A DNA stretch of 16,255 nucleotides from Lachnospiraceae bacterium (GCA_024689605.1 JAILDD010000025.1:1-16255); one strand, 5' to 3'; counted from the first letter of the stretch, positions 1 to 8,033 are shown. Numbers and translations are program-made. Notes: generated from the sequence alone by a model not told the origin.

Positions 1-333
1 ATACAGGAAGCAGAAGCCATGAAACAGGAACGCATAAACGAAGCTAACGGTCAGGTAGCAAGATTCCTTGCCGAGTATGATGAATATGTAAAATTCCCCG
101 AAATGACCAGGCAGCGTATGTTCTATGAAACAATGGAAGAAGTACTTCCCGGCATGAAGATCGTCATAGAATCCTCTGACGGCGACGTACAGACATTGCT
201 GCCGCTGGACAGTTTCTATGAATCAGACGGCAATGACGGCAATGACAGCAATAGCGGCAGTGCAGGCAGCAGCGATGCCTACAGCGATCTGCCCCAGACT
301 ATTGATGAACTCATGGAAATGGAGGGCTATTGA
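1..333 (+). CDS. hflK: HflK, C-terminal part (SPFH/prohibitin-family membrane protein), 5' truncated by window
   Basis: This is the last 110 codons of an open frame that enters from the left edge; the gene starts outside the window. The visible protein begins IQEAEAMKQERINEANG and continues through a stretch ending in FPEMTRQRMFYETMEEVLPG. That is the typical C-terminal part of the SPFH domain and the following helix in HflK, where 'AEAYKxERINEAxG' and 'TRxRxYxETMExVL' are characteristic. The Met at position 19 is therefore internal, not a start. After a short 'KIVIESSDGDVQTLLPL' strand comes a low-complexity Gly/Asn/Asp/Ser tail (about residues 73-92) that is probably disordered. HflK normally forms a membrane complex with HflC that modulates the FtsH protease. 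The stop codon at 331-333 directly abuts the start of hflC, so the two are co-transcribed and probably translationally coupled. Assignment to HflK rather than another SPFH protein rests on the hflC neighbour. Confidence 0.88.
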   Translation: MQEAEAMKQERINEANGQVARFLAEYDEYVKFPEMTRQRMFYETMEEVLPGMKIVIESSDGDVQTLLPLDSFYESDGNDGNDSNSGSAGSSDAYSDLPQTIDELMEMEGY

Positions 334-335
334 TA

Positions 336-1364
336 ATGGATAACGGCAAAAAATCTGAAAAAGTTGAAAAAGTAAAAAATGCAAACGATATTGCTGCAAG
401 TGTTGCAAAAAAAATTGCGGCTGCATTTATATTTTTTGTGCTAATCGGAATACTTAGTTCTTCACTGGTAGTTACTTATCCTGATGAATACCAGCTAATT
501 AGGAGGTTCGGTGAAGTAGTAAGGGTAACCACGGAACCGGGACTGAGTTTCAAAATCCCTGTCATTGACAGTGCCACTCCCCTGCCTAATGAGATGCTTA
601 TATACGACCTTCCGGAATCGGATGTCATTACATCAGACAAAAAGACAATGATCGTTGATTCCTATGTTCTGTGGCATATTACCGATCCACTGCTCTTTGT
701 GCAGTCCCTCAACGGCTCCACACAGAATGCAGAAGCCAGAATAAATACCACGGTCTACAATGCAACAAAGGTGGTCATCTCTTCCATGACCCAGAACGAA
801 GTCATCCAGTCCCGTGACGGCAAGCTGGATATATCCCTTGCTGAACCCACTGACGAGGAAAGCGTATCCTCTAACGATATAACAGTGGATACACCGGAAA
901 CTGTAGAAATCAAATCCCTTACGGAGCTCATCATGGCTCAGATCAATTCAAAAGAGACACAGTACGGCATCGTGATCGATACTGTGGACGTAAAGAAGCT
1001 GGACCTTCCGGAATCCAACAAGGAAGCCGTATATACGCGTATGATCTCCGAAAGGGAAAATATCGCTGCACAGTATACCGCTGAAGGTGAAGAAGAGGCA
1101 CAGATGATAATCAACACGACAGACCGTGAGACTTCTATCCTTAAGTCAACAGCATCGGCCCAGGCCGAGATACTGATTGCAGAAGGCGAAGCCGAATACA
1201 TGGATATCCTTTCCGATGCATACTCGGATCCTGAAAAGGCTGAATTCTATGCCTTCGTAAGATCCCTGGATGCACTGAAGGCATCCATGAAGGGAAGTAA
1301 GGACAAAACGGTCATATTAAGTGCCGACTCTCCTATTGCGAGAATATTCTATACGGGACAGTAA
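336..1364 (+). CDS. hflC: HflC, SPFH/prohibitin-family membrane protein, FtsH modulator
   Basis: 342 residues from the ATG at 336, close to the usual HflC length (about 330). A charged Lys-rich N-terminus is followed by one membrane segment (about residues 28-49, AAAFIFFVLIGILSSSLVV). Next comes the SPFH/band-7 domain with the hallmark 'YPDEYQLIRRFGEVV', 'EPGLSFKIP' and 'VDSYVLWHITDP'. A long Ala/Glu-rich coiled-coil stretch follows ('AQAEILIAEGEAEYMDILSDAY'-like) and then the HflC-type end 'FYAFVRSLDALK...SPIARIFYTGQ'. HflC pairs with HflK in a large membrane ring or cage that restrains FtsH. Start choice: the frame also has a TTG at 330, but the GGAGGG at 321-326 lies only 3 nt from it and 9 nt from the ATG, so the ATG is preferred. 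The acidic Ser/Asp/Glu segment around residues 164-190 looks like a loop insertion. No ftsH is visible nearby. Confidence 0.9.
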   Translation: MDNGKKSEKVEKVKNANDIAASVAKKIAAAFIFFVLIGILSSSLVVTYPDEYQLIRRFGEVVRVTTEPGLSFKIPVIDSATPLPNEMLIYDLPESDVITSDKKTMIVDSYVLWHITDPLLFVQSLNGSTQNAEARINTTVYNATKVVISSMTQNEVIQSRDGKLDISLAEPTDEESVSSNDITVDTPETVEIKSLTELIMAQINSKETQYGIVIDTVDVKKLDLPESNKEAVYTRMISERENIAAQYTAEGEEEAQMIINTTDRETSILKSTASAQAEILIAEGEAEYMDILSDAYSDPEKAEFYAFVRSLDALKASMKGSKDKTVILSADSPIARIFYTGQ

Positions 1365-1375
1365 ACTAGTTTTGT

Positions 1376-1485
1376 AAAAAAGATACGCCGACCGGGATAA
1401 ATTCACATATAGTCTATGCAATAGAACGTGGAGCGTATGGGACTGTCACGTTCTTTGATTCTGTGAGTGAATTTATCCCGTCGGC
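1376..1485 (-). terminator. Large nested inverted repeat; probable terminator for the mnmG operon (and possibly hflC)
   Basis: Outer arms at 1387-1406 and 1467-1485 pair over 19 bp (GCCGAC/GTCGGC, then GGGATAAATTCAC/GTGAATTTATCCC) with one bulged C near 1393. Inside the approximately 60-nt loop is a second perfect 8-bp stem, AGAACGTG at 1423-1430 with CACGTTCT at 1447-1454, around a 16-nt loop. Read on the minus strand, the outer stem is followed by GTATCTTTTTT (1386-1376), a reasonable U-tract for transcripts leaving mnmG about 95 nt upstream. Read on the plus strand there is no immediate T-run, so termination of hflC here is less certain. The rest of 1365-1580 holds nothing else I can recognise. 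The element is larger than an ordinary terminator and could instead be a small repeated element. Confidence 0.6.
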
Positions 1486-1580
1486 TTACATTATGGAAAT
1501 TTTGTTGTACAGATTAAATACACATTATTTAACACAAATCCCCAATGGCTTATATCAATTCACACATACCAATCATCACC

Positions 1581-3647
1581 TTAGTGCCTGCTGCTCCTGC
1601 TCTCCAAATAAATGAGAAGTACATTGACATCAGCAGGGCTGACGCCGCTTATGCGTGATGCCTGGCCCAGATTCTCGGGTCTGAATTCCTTGAGTTTTTG
1701 TCTTGCTTCAAGACGAAGGCTTGTAACATCGTCATAATCAAGATCTGCAGGGATACGCCTGGTTTCCATTTTCTTGAAATGCTCCACCTGCTGTTTCTGC
1801 CGCTTTATGTATCCCTCATATTTGACTTCGATATTTATCTGGTCACAGACTTCCCTGAAGAATTTATCCCTGCTCTCTGCAGAAATAACATCATAATGCA
1901 CAAAGCTGTCTGCATCATCTCCGCCTATGCAGTCAGTTTCTTTTGTACCGCCGAATATATCAGCCTCATATTTTCTGTATATTTCTTCTCTTTCGCTGTC
2001 CAGAGCTAAAACCTTTTCATAATCAAGCTCCGGCCTGCATATAAGCTCTGCAAGGGACGTATTCTTCTTTACATCGGCTGATCCTAAAGAATTCAGCACA
2101 TCACATACACTCCGGGACGCCCCTACATATGTGTCAAACATGCGCTGTTTTTCAGACTCTATTATCATCCGTTTCTTTTCGGTATATTCGTACTGTTCTT
2201 TAGTTATGAGTCCTGATTCAAAACCATATTTTCTGAGGCGCAGATCAGCATTATCCTGTCTTAAAAGCAGACGGTATTCAGCTCTGGATGTCATCATGCG
2301 GTACGGCTCACGGTTTTCCTTTGTTACCAGGTCATCTATGAGTACTCCGATATATGCTTCAGAACGGTCCAGAATAAGCGGGTCCCTGTCTCCTATCATC
2401 CTTACCGCATTAATTCCCGCAATAAGCCCCTGGGCCGCCGCCTCTTCATAGCCACTGCTTCCGTTAAACTGTCCTGCACAGAAAACTCCCCTTATTGACT
2501 TAAGTTCCAGTGAAAGTTTCAGCTGGCCGGATGCCAGGCAGTCATATTCTATGGCATAGGCATTACGCACCATCCTGCAGTGCTCAAGCCCCGGAACAGT
2601 CCTGTACATCTCCAACTGTACATCTTCGGGAAGTGAAGAACTCATACCGCCTATATACATCTCATTTGTATGAAGACCTTCCGGTTCAATAAATACCTGA
2701 TGACGCTCCTTGTCAGCAAATTTAACAACCTTGTCCTCTATTGACGGACAGTACCTGGGCCCTGTACCCTCTATAATCCCGGCATAGATCGGCGAACGGT
2801 CAAGATTTGCCCTGATTATCTTATGAGTCTCTTCGTTTGTATATGTAAGGTAACAGTCCGCCTGCTTTATCTGAACAGATTCAGGATCTGTAGAAAAAGA
2901 AAAGGGCACCACACGGCCATCGCCGTGCTGAGGCTCCATCTTGCTATAATCAAGGCTGCGCCCGTCCATTCTCGCAGGAGTACCGGTCTTGAACCTTCTC
3001 AGGATTACTCCATGCTCTGTCAGGGACGCCGAAAGGAAATTTGCCGGCTGAAGTCCGTTGGGACCTGTATGGACAATGGACTCTCCAGTAAGGCATCTGG
3101 CCTTCAGGTATGTCCCGCTGCATATGATAAGTGCCCTGCACTCATAAAATGCTCCGGTGGCAGTACGCACACCTTTTATCCTTACGTTATTTACAGAATC
3201 ATCAGAAAGATTTGAATTATCACTTCCAATAGCTTCTACTTCAATCTCACATACCTCAGCCTGCTTTATCACAAGATTATCCTGTTCCTCAAGCACATGG
3301 CGCATGGCCCTGGTATATTCCTGCTTATCAGCCTGGGCCCTTAAGGAATGGACAGCAGGCCCCTTTGAGGCATTAAGCATTTTGGACTGTATGAAAGTCT
3401 TGTCGATATTATGGCCCATCTCGCCTCCAAGGGCATCAAGCTCCCTTACAAGGTGGCCCTTTGATGAACCGCCCACATTGGGATTACACGGCATCAGAGC
3501 AATAGAATCCACGCTTACGGTAAAGATCACGGTAGCCAAGCCGTTTCTGCTGCATGCCAGAGCCGCCTCGCAGCCTGCATGCCCCGCGCCTATTACGCAT
3601 ACATCCACTTTCTCATGTATTTTATTTTTTAAAACCGTATTTTCCAT
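1581..3647 (-). CDS. mnmG: MnmG (GidA), tRNA uridine-5-carboxymethylaminomethyl modification enzyme, FAD-binding subunit
   Basis: With MnmE, MnmG installs the (carboxymethyl)aminomethyl group on wobble U34 of certain tRNAs, in the cytoplasm, using FAD, a folate one-carbon donor and NADH. The N-terminal dinucleotide-binding motif [12 protein letters not shown] is at residues 20-31. The family signature [20 protein letters not shown] (52-71) carries a conserved Cys54. [16 protein letters not shown] (218-233) and RYCPSIEDK (298-306, Cys300) are the other standard signatures; Cys54 and Cys300 match the two conserved cysteines of the family. A second nucleotide-binding segment, [22 protein letters not shown], lies near 387-408, and the C-terminal helical MnmE/tRNA-contact domain ends at 688. 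The protein is about 60 residues longer than the usual ~630, with apparent insertions near 138-155 and 563-595 (acidic, Gly/Asp-rich). Its start overlaps the upstream stop by one base (TGATG), so translation is probably coupled. mnmE and rsmG, frequent neighbours elsewhere, are not here. Confidence 0.97.
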   Translation of the reverse strand: MENTVLKNKIHEKVDVCVIGAGHAGCEAALACSRNGLATVIFTVSVDSIALMPCNPNVGGSSKGHLVRELDALGGEMGHNIDKTFIQSKMLNASKGPAVHSLRAQADKQEYTRAMRHVLEEQDNLVIKQAEVCEIEVEAIGSDNSNLSDDSVNNVRIKGVRTATGAFYECRALIICSGTYLKARCLTGESIVHTGPNGLQPANFLSASLTEHGVILRRFKTGTPARMDGRSLDYSKMEPQHGDGRVVPFSFSTDPESVQIKQADCYLTYTNEETHKIIRANLDRSPIYAGIIEGTGPRYCPSIEDKVVKFADKERHQVFIEPEGLHTNEMYIGGMSSSLPEDVQLEMYRTVPGLEHCRMVRNAYAIEYDCLASGQLKLSLELKSIRGVFCAGQFNGSSGYEEAAAQGLIAGINAVRMIGDRDPLILDRSEAYIGVLIDDLVTKENREPYRMMTSRAEYRLLLRQDNADLRLRKYGFESGLITKEQYEYTEKKRMIIESEKQRMFDTYVGASRSVCDVLNSLGSADVKKNTSLAELICRPELDYEKVLALDSEREEIYRKYEADIFGGTKETDCIGGDDADSFVHYDVISAESRDKFFREVCDQINIEVKYEGYIKRQKQQVEHFKKMETRRIPADLDYDDVTSLRLEARQKLKEFRPENLGQASRISGVSPADVNVLLIYLESRSSRH

Positions 3648-5383
3648 CAGTCTGTTTCCGAACCCCTTACTTTATACATTATGCGCAGCCGTTTTGCTTC
3701 ATTAGCCTTAAACCCGAATTTTTCATAAAATGGCACTTTGTCCGGCAGTGCCGATAATTCAACAGCTATCTTTGTGCCTTCAACGCCGTATGCCTGCACA
3801 AATTTAAGTATCTCATCCATCAGAAGGCTGCCTATTTTCCTGCCTTGGTATTCAGGCCGCACAATAACATCCTTTACATAATAACACATTCCCAGATCTC
3901 CGATCACTCTTGCCATGGCAACCGGTGTATCTCTGTCATATACCGAAACCCTGAAAAGAGAATGTTCCATAGCCAGTTTCGTCTGCTCAAGTGACGGCGC
4001 CGATGTCCAGACAGAATTCCATAATAACAAAAATTCCTCCGCCGTGAGGGTATTATATCTTACAGAAAGACCGGACTCTGTTTCATACCCGGTAACATTT
4101 TCTTCAGAAACAGCTGTTTCTGTTTCGGCCGCTTCCTCTGACACTGCAGCAGCAACCAATCCTGTTCCTGCCAAAGCAGACAGTTCAGCCTGATCCTGTG
4201 CCTCTGCAGAAACTGTTCCAATGTCCGCAGCACCATCCGCAGTATTATCTGGTTCAGTGGACTTTTCACCCACGATTTCAGTTTCCGACACTCCATCAGA
4301 ATCTGACAATTCCAATTCAGCAATTGCCGCTCTGACACCCTCAGCAAGCAGTTCCATACACTCTTTTTCCTGCGGAATGTCTTTCTTTATATCGACACAG
4401 TTAGTAAGATGCAGAATATAGCCACATGCCGCCATAGCCGCGCAGCATACGCTCATTATCACATAGCACTTCACATACCAGTCAGTATGTCGCTGCACCA
4501 GATATTCCATATATATTGCTCCGCCAAAACCTGCAATAAAAATAACCCATATTATGGGATGATAAAATCTGAAGCCATTGCCCTTAACGGAACGGATGCT
4601 GTAAAAGATTACCACCGCCAGAAAACACAGTGCCGAAACCACCTGAATAATACTTACAAAGCCATTGCTCCTGAAATAAGACGAATCATAGCGCATGCTG
4701 TCACACACCACTTCAAGAGCAGATAGCAGCAACATGAACAGTATGAAGGTTGAACCCTTATAGCTGCCGATCTTCTGAAAATCCGGATTGCGTCTTATAT
4801 AAAAAACCGAGGTCAGCAGAAATATGACAAAGAGTCCTGCAAACAGAATAAAATATACAGCCAGACGGTATGAACCACTGTTTCCATCATCCGGCACAAA
4901 AACAGGCATAAGACTTTCAGCTGAAAGCGGAAATACCATTTTGCTCCGTGCTGAAGTTCCGAACCGGTCAGAAAGATATATAACCCCCATCCCCAGCGCA
5001 AGTCCAGGGGAAAGAGCATCCAGAAGCCGCCTTGTCCCGCCGGAGCCTATAAGTCTTCCGCAAAGAACAGCAGTAAGCAATACCGCTACAAGTATTCCCG
5101 GCATATCATAGGAACCATAAGAAAAATTTCCCGACCATAAAGAATAAAATGCGTCTTCGGCACTCTTATAAAGTTCAGAATGACTGTACCAATGAATCGC
5201 CCTTCCAAAAAGCAGTGAAAAAAACACCATATACGGCAGACATACAAACATTACGTATCTTTTTCCGCCGTGGGAAACATACAGGGAATAGGAAACGGAA
5301 AACCACACAAACATTGCACATATCACTATCAGTGTGCTCCATCTAATCTGTGTATTTCCTATAAAAACCGCAACATTTTCCAT
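3647..5383 (-). CDS. Lgt-like polytopic membrane domain fused to a C-terminal GNAT N-acetyltransferase domain
   Basis: 578 residues in three parts. Residues about 12-325 are a membrane region with some eight or nine hydrophobic segments. Its order of elements resembles prolipoprotein diacylglyceryl transferase (Lgt): GRAIHWYSH (60-68), [14 protein letters not shown] (83-96) where Lgt has 'GGMSFHGG', then [26 protein letters not shown] (122-147) where Lgt has 'D...P...GRxGNFxNxE'. The essential Lgt histidine and the GRxGNF signature are not conserved, so lipoprotein lipidation is doubtful. Residues about 340-438 are a Glu/Ala/Thr-rich, probably disordered linker. Residues about 440-578 are a GNAT fold with the acetyl-CoA motif [15 protein letters not shown] (508-522) and the PFYEKFGF end motif (551-558). 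The acyl acceptor is unknown. It lies 18 nt after the phosphodiester glycosidase gene and overlaps mnmG by one base, so it is in one operon with both. The Lgt relationship is a by-eye judgement; the GNAT domain is clear. Confidence 0.75.
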   Translation of the reverse strand: MENVAVFIGNTQIRWSTLIVICAMFVWFSVSYSLYVSHGGKRYVMFVCLPYMVFFSLLFGRAIHWYSHSELYKSAEDAFYSLWSGNFSYGSYDMPGILVAVLLTAVLCGRLIGSGGTRRLLDALSPGLALGMGVIYLSDRFGTSARSKMVFPLSAESLMPVFVPDDGNSGSYRLAVYFILFAGLFVIFLLTSVFYIRRNPDFQKIGSYKGSTFILFMLLLSALEVVCDSMRYDSSYFRSNGFVSIIQVVSALCFLAVVIFYSIRSVKGNGFRFYHPIIWVIFIAGFGGAIYMEYLVQRHTDWYVKCYVIMSVCCAAMAACGYILHLTNCVDIKKDIPQEKECMELLAEGVRAAIAELELSDSDGVSETEIVGEKSTEPDNTADGAADIGTVSAEAQDQAELSALAGTGLVAAAVSEEAAETETAVSEENVTGYETESGLSVRYNTLTAEEFLLLWNSVWTSAPSLEQTKLAMEHSLFRVSVYDRDTPVAMARVIGDLGMCYYVKDVIVRPEYQGRKIGSLLMDEILKFVQAYGVEGTKIAVELSALPDKVPFYEKFGFKANEAKRLRIMYKVRGSETD

Positions 5384-5401
5384 ATTTGCCTGATCTGAGA
5401 T

Positions 5402-7174
5402 TTATTCCTCTTCCACTGTTTCCGGTATGGCGGTTGAAAAATAAATTATATCGCTCACCATTCTCTCGCTGGACCAGTCCACAGGATTTACGGGATATCC
5501 ATTCATAACCAGCTCCGCAGTCTGCCCGCCATCCAGGGCATAAGCCTTCTTGCAGCCAAAATCATACATGTACTGCGCTACGCTTTCTATTCTGCCCCCC
5601 TCCGGCGTTGCCTTTGTATGGTTGATGTTCATCATAAAATAATGAAGATCATCAATCTGTCCAATGGCGGATCTGGAATAGCCCTCGTGAACCTGACCTA
5701 ATGCATAATATCCGATATGCTGTATCTCACCTTCATCTATAAGAACAGGACCGAATGATACAGCAAAAAGCACATCATTTGCCTCTATGTAATCCTTTAC
5801 TTCATCAGCATTTTTAAACTGCCCCGCCTTGGTGAACAGCATTTCTCCGTCACCGTTAAAATAGCATGTATCAGTTGTCCTTAGCTCAGACCTGCAAAGC
5901 TCCCTCTGGTAAACACATATTCCGTTTCCACGGTATTTATAATAATCGCCGTTAACGGCAAGAACGGCATTAGCCTGACGTGCCAGCGAAGAAGCTGTCT
6001 GCTCCACAGGCGAGCCGAAAGTATCCATCGAAAGCTTTCTGCGAAGCTGGGATGGATCCAGGATCTTTACCTCAGCGCAAGTACAGTATTCACCGTTTAT
6101 GCGCTGCCTCCAGGTAATCGCCAGTATGGTATCATCACAGTAGTAATTAATATATGTTCCGTGTACAAATTTAGTGGACGGGCTCCAGGACAATTCCTGG
6201 TCCCCCAAAAGCTCCCAGGCAGTGTCAACAACAGCCTGCACCTCTTCCGGATCGTCAGTCTTGCCGAAAAGTGCCTGATTCGGTGCAGGGCCCCAAAGCG
6301 CTTCTTCGGCAACAACATAAGTCTTCGGAATGTAGATAACTTCACTCAGCGCATCGCTTTTAGCGTTATCACAAAATGTTCCTGTATTATCCGTCCCGCC
6401 ACTGAGCACATTCTTAAGATCATCATCCATGATGATCTGCCAATTACCGTCCTTATATTCCAAATTTACCTGCAGCAGATCAAAATTGTAAAAATAGCTT
6501 TTACCTCCACCCACAACAGTCTTAACCGCCCTCTCATACATTCGGTCAGTTATACCGTCAAGATAATTGTTTTCTTCATCATATACTTCATCCTTTGGGT
6601 GAGACTGCACGTAATCATCAAGGTTTGACATGGTCACGGCTTTCACGTCAGGTCCGGTTGACTCCATATTGAAATACCTTACCCTGACATTCTGACTGGC
6701 CTTAAGCCCTGTGATCAGAGGTTCTCCTATCATTTCATAGCGATATCCCTCCCGCAGCTTTTCAAGGTAGCATTCCTCCAGGTCATTTTCCGCTGTTCTT
6801 TCAACGCCATAGGCTGCCGAAGAATTCGTCAGCAAATGCGCAGCATCATAGTCTTCAAGGCATATATCGGTAAAGAATTCATTTACCACTGCCTTGGGAT
6901 CACCATTCGGATGAAGGGATACGGTTCCTGCGTATGGCGCTATTATAAAAAGATATACCGCCGCAAAGAATACGGCTAACCCCGACGCAGCACCAAAAAA
7001 TCTTATCTTTTTCTTTATGGATAAAAACAGAACAACAGCAAAAGAAACCAAAGCCAGTATCACGACTGCATACACATACTGCCTTATTTCATAAGGTACC
7101 ATTGCAAAGGCTCCCTGAATATTAAGCAGGGCCTCAGCAATTATCATCATTATCCCGGAATATAACTTTCCCAT
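5402..7174 (-). CDS. Membrane-anchored protein with C-terminal phosphodiester glycosidase (NAGPA/DUF2233-type) domain
   Basis: 590 residues. The N-terminus has hydrophobic segments at about 8-26, 33-52 and 59-80, after which the chain is probably extracytoplasmic. Residues about 90-260 form an alpha/beta region beginning PKAVVNEFFTDICLEDYDAA, which resembles an NTF2-like or DUF4829-type start; I cannot name it with confidence. Residues about 395-582 resemble the phosphodiester glycosidase family: ANAVLAVNGDYYKYRGNG (401-418), VSFGPVLIDEGE (472-483), RSAIGQIDD (501-509), YALDGGQTAELVMNG (545-559) and a terminal RMVSDIIYF (571-579). Family members cleave GlcNAc-1-phosphodiester linkages or appear in exopolysaccharide and cell-wall gene sets; the substrate here is unknown. 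The common 'DGGGS' motif reads DGGQT here. It heads the operon with the Lgt-like/GNAT gene and mnmG. The RBS is GGGAG three bases from the ATG, an unusually short spacing; ATGs at codons 9 and 10 are alternatives. Confidence 0.75.
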   Translation of the reverse strand: MGKLYSGIMMIIAEALLNIQGAFAMVPYEIRQYVYAVVILALVSFAVVLFLSIKKKIRFFGAASGLAVFFAAVYLFIIAPYAGTVSLHPNGDPKAVVNEFFTDICLEDYDAAHLLTNSSAAYGVERTAENDLEECYLEKLREGYRYEMIGEPLITGLKASQNVRVRYFNMESTGPDVKAVTMSNLDDYVQSHPKDEVYDEENNYLDGITDRMYERAVKTVVGGGKSYFYNFDLLQVNLEYKDGNWQIIMDDDLKNVLSGGTDNTGTFCDNAKSDALSEVIYIPKTYVVAEEALWGPAPNQALFGKTDDPEEVQAVVDTAWELLGDQELSWSPSTKFVHGTYINYYCDDTILAITWRQRINGEYCTCAEVKILDPSQLRRKLSMDTFGSPVEQTASSLARQANAVLAVNGDYYKYRGNGICVYQRELCRSELRTTDTCYFNGDGEMLFTKAGQFKNADEVKDYIEANDVLFAVSFGPVLIDEGEIQHIGYYALGQVHEGYSRSAIGQIDDLHYFMMNINHTKATPEGGRIESVAQYMYDFGCKKAYALDGGQTAELVMNGYPVNPVDWSSERMVSDIIYFSTAIPETVEEE

Positions 7175-7184
7175 AAACTCCCAC

Positions 7185-7208
7185 GGCCGGATAAACTCTT
7201 AACCGGCC
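7185..7208 (-). promoter_or_regulatory. Leader hairpin beside the RBS of the phosphodiester glycosidase gene
   Basis: GGCCGG at 7185-7190 pairs perfectly with CCGGCC at 7203-7208. A further 3-bp TAA/TTA extension after one mismatch leaves a 4-nt loop. On the minus-strand transcript the stem ends 10 nt before the ATG, directly against the GGGAG ribosome binding site. It could affect initiation, but no alternative pairing is obvious and there is no U-tract, so it is not a terminator. The function is inferred only. Confidence 0.4.
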
Positions 7209-7269
7209 TTAATGTTCCTCACCCGAAATCTGATTTGCAGTACCGAAAACCAAAAAACGCAACTCTGTT

Positions 7270-7278
7270 ATTTTATCA
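7270..7278 (-). promoter_or_regulatory. Candidate extended -10 promoter for the phosphodiester glycosidase / Lgt-like-GNAT / mnmG operon
   Basis: On the minus strand TGATAAAAT (7278-7270) fits an extended -10 element (TGnTAAAAT). The weak -35 candidate TTGTAA upstream is badly spaced. Transcription would start around 7263, giving a leader of roughly 90 nt that includes the GGCCGG hairpin. It lies in the only sizeable gap upstream of the three-gene operon. Confidence 0.4.
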
Positions 7279-7298
7279 TAATTGCATCTTATTTTCAC

Positions 7299-7327
7299 TT
7301 TACAACCTATAAATTAATGACTAAAAT
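7299..7327 (+). promoter_or_regulatory. Sigma-A type promoter for the DUF308 membrane protein gene
   Basis: TTTACA (7299-7304) and TAAAAT (7322-7327) are separated by exactly 17 bp in an AT-rich stretch, a near-consensus vegetative promoter. The predicted start near 7334 gives a leader of about 73 nt before the gene at 7407. It overlaps the upstream flank of the opposing promoter at 7270-7278, so the two may interfere or be co-regulated. Confidence 0.6.
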
Positions 7328-7353
7328 AAATTTGTAAATCTTTTATCTGCGAA

Positions 7354-7370
7354 AGATTCTTTCAGAATCT
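7354..7370 (+). promoter_or_regulatory. Short hairpin / possible operator in the leader of the DUF308 gene
   Basis: AGATTC and GAATCT form a perfect 6-bp inverted repeat around TTTCA. It lies about 20 nt after the predicted transcription start and 36 nt before the ATG. It could be an RNA hairpin or a repressor site. No known operator consensus was recognised, so this is only a symmetry observation. Confidence 0.3.
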
Positions 7371-7406
7371 CTTCGCATTGCCGCAGATGCGGCGGAAAGG
7401 GGAAAA

Positions 7407-7943
7407 ATGAAATCTAAATTGACAATGCTTGCAAGTGCCATACTGCTGCTCATAGTAGGTGTAGCAATGATAATCTACCCTGCTGCATTCATAACAATAA
7501 CCGTCAAGGTTCTGGGTGTTGTACTTGCAGTCATCGGACTTGTCGGGATCATTTCTACTGTAATAGCTAAAAATTTCGGGGTATCCGGCATAACAACTAT
7601 TGTCGGCTCAGTAGTTTCTATTATCCTTGGCGCGATCATCTTCTTCAAGCCGGAACTTCTGACCACATATGCACCATATGTTATTGGTGGACTGATCTGC
7701 ATTTATGGCATAATAAATATGATCCACTGTTTCGACATCAAGAAAAATACAGACAGAAACTGGGCTGTACCTCTTGCACTGTCCGTGGTAGCCATACTTG
7801 CCGGCGTACTCATAATAGTCTTTGACGTTCTCATTCCAAATCTTGTAATGGATATACTGATCCGTGTTGCAGGAATAATTGTCGTATACAGTGCAGGAGT
7901 AAGCATCTGGATCAACCTTATGAGAAAGGTGAAAAAAGATTGA
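7407..7943 (+). CDS. DUF308 / HdeD-family integral membrane protein
   Basis: 178 residues, almost wholly hydrophobic, with about six membrane segments near 5-23, 30-51, 62-80, 88-107, 120-139 and 147-170, and a basic C-terminal tail (LMRKVKKD). The paired layout, in which each short helix pair is followed by turns such as 'IIYPAAFITITVKVLGVVLAVIGLVGI' and 'FFKPELLTTYAPYVIGGLICIYGI', is typical of the DUF308/HdeD family. The acid-stress role of Escherichia coli HdeD cannot be assumed here. AAAGGGG just before the ATG at 7407 is a good ribosome binding site. It is monocistronic, with its own promoter at 7299-7327 and a strong terminator at 7970-8000. The molecular function is unknown. Confidence 0.8.
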   Translation: MKSKLTMLASAILLLIVGVAMIIYPAAFITITVKVLGVVLAVIGLVGIISTVIAKNFGVSGITTIVGSVVSIILGAIIFFKPELLTTYAPYVIGGLICIYGIINMIHCFDIKKNTDRNWAVPLALSVVAILAGVLIIVFDVLIPNLVMDILIRVAGIIVVYSAGVSIWINLMRKVKKD

Positions 7944-7969
7944 TCAAAGTAATATCATTATGACATCAA

Positions 7970-8000
7970 AAAAGCTGCAGGCCATTCGCCTGCAGCTTTT
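7970..8000. terminator. Bidirectional rho-independent terminator between convergent genes
   Basis: A perfect 13-bp stem, AAAAGCTGCAGGC (7970-7982) with GCCTGCAGCTTTT (7988-8000), surrounds the 5-nt loop CATTC. The A-tract on the left and T-tract on the right give U-runs in both directions. It ends the DUF308 gene (stop 27 nt upstream) and the DHH phosphoesterase gene (stop 34 nt away on the other strand). Confidence 0.93.
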
Positions 8001-8033
8001 ATTGTATATCTGAATTTTCAATACTTTTGAAAA

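Noticed and set aside
330..335. TTG start for hflC at 330
   Set aside because: The GGAGGG site is only 3 nt away, too close; the ATG at 336 has 9-nt spacing and adds no loss of conserved sequence.
1387..1485. The nested inverted repeat as an integron attC site or a MITE
   Set aside because: No integrase core sequences (GTTRRRY type), no clear target-site duplication flanking the arms and no adjacent cassette genes. Copy number cannot be judged from this window.
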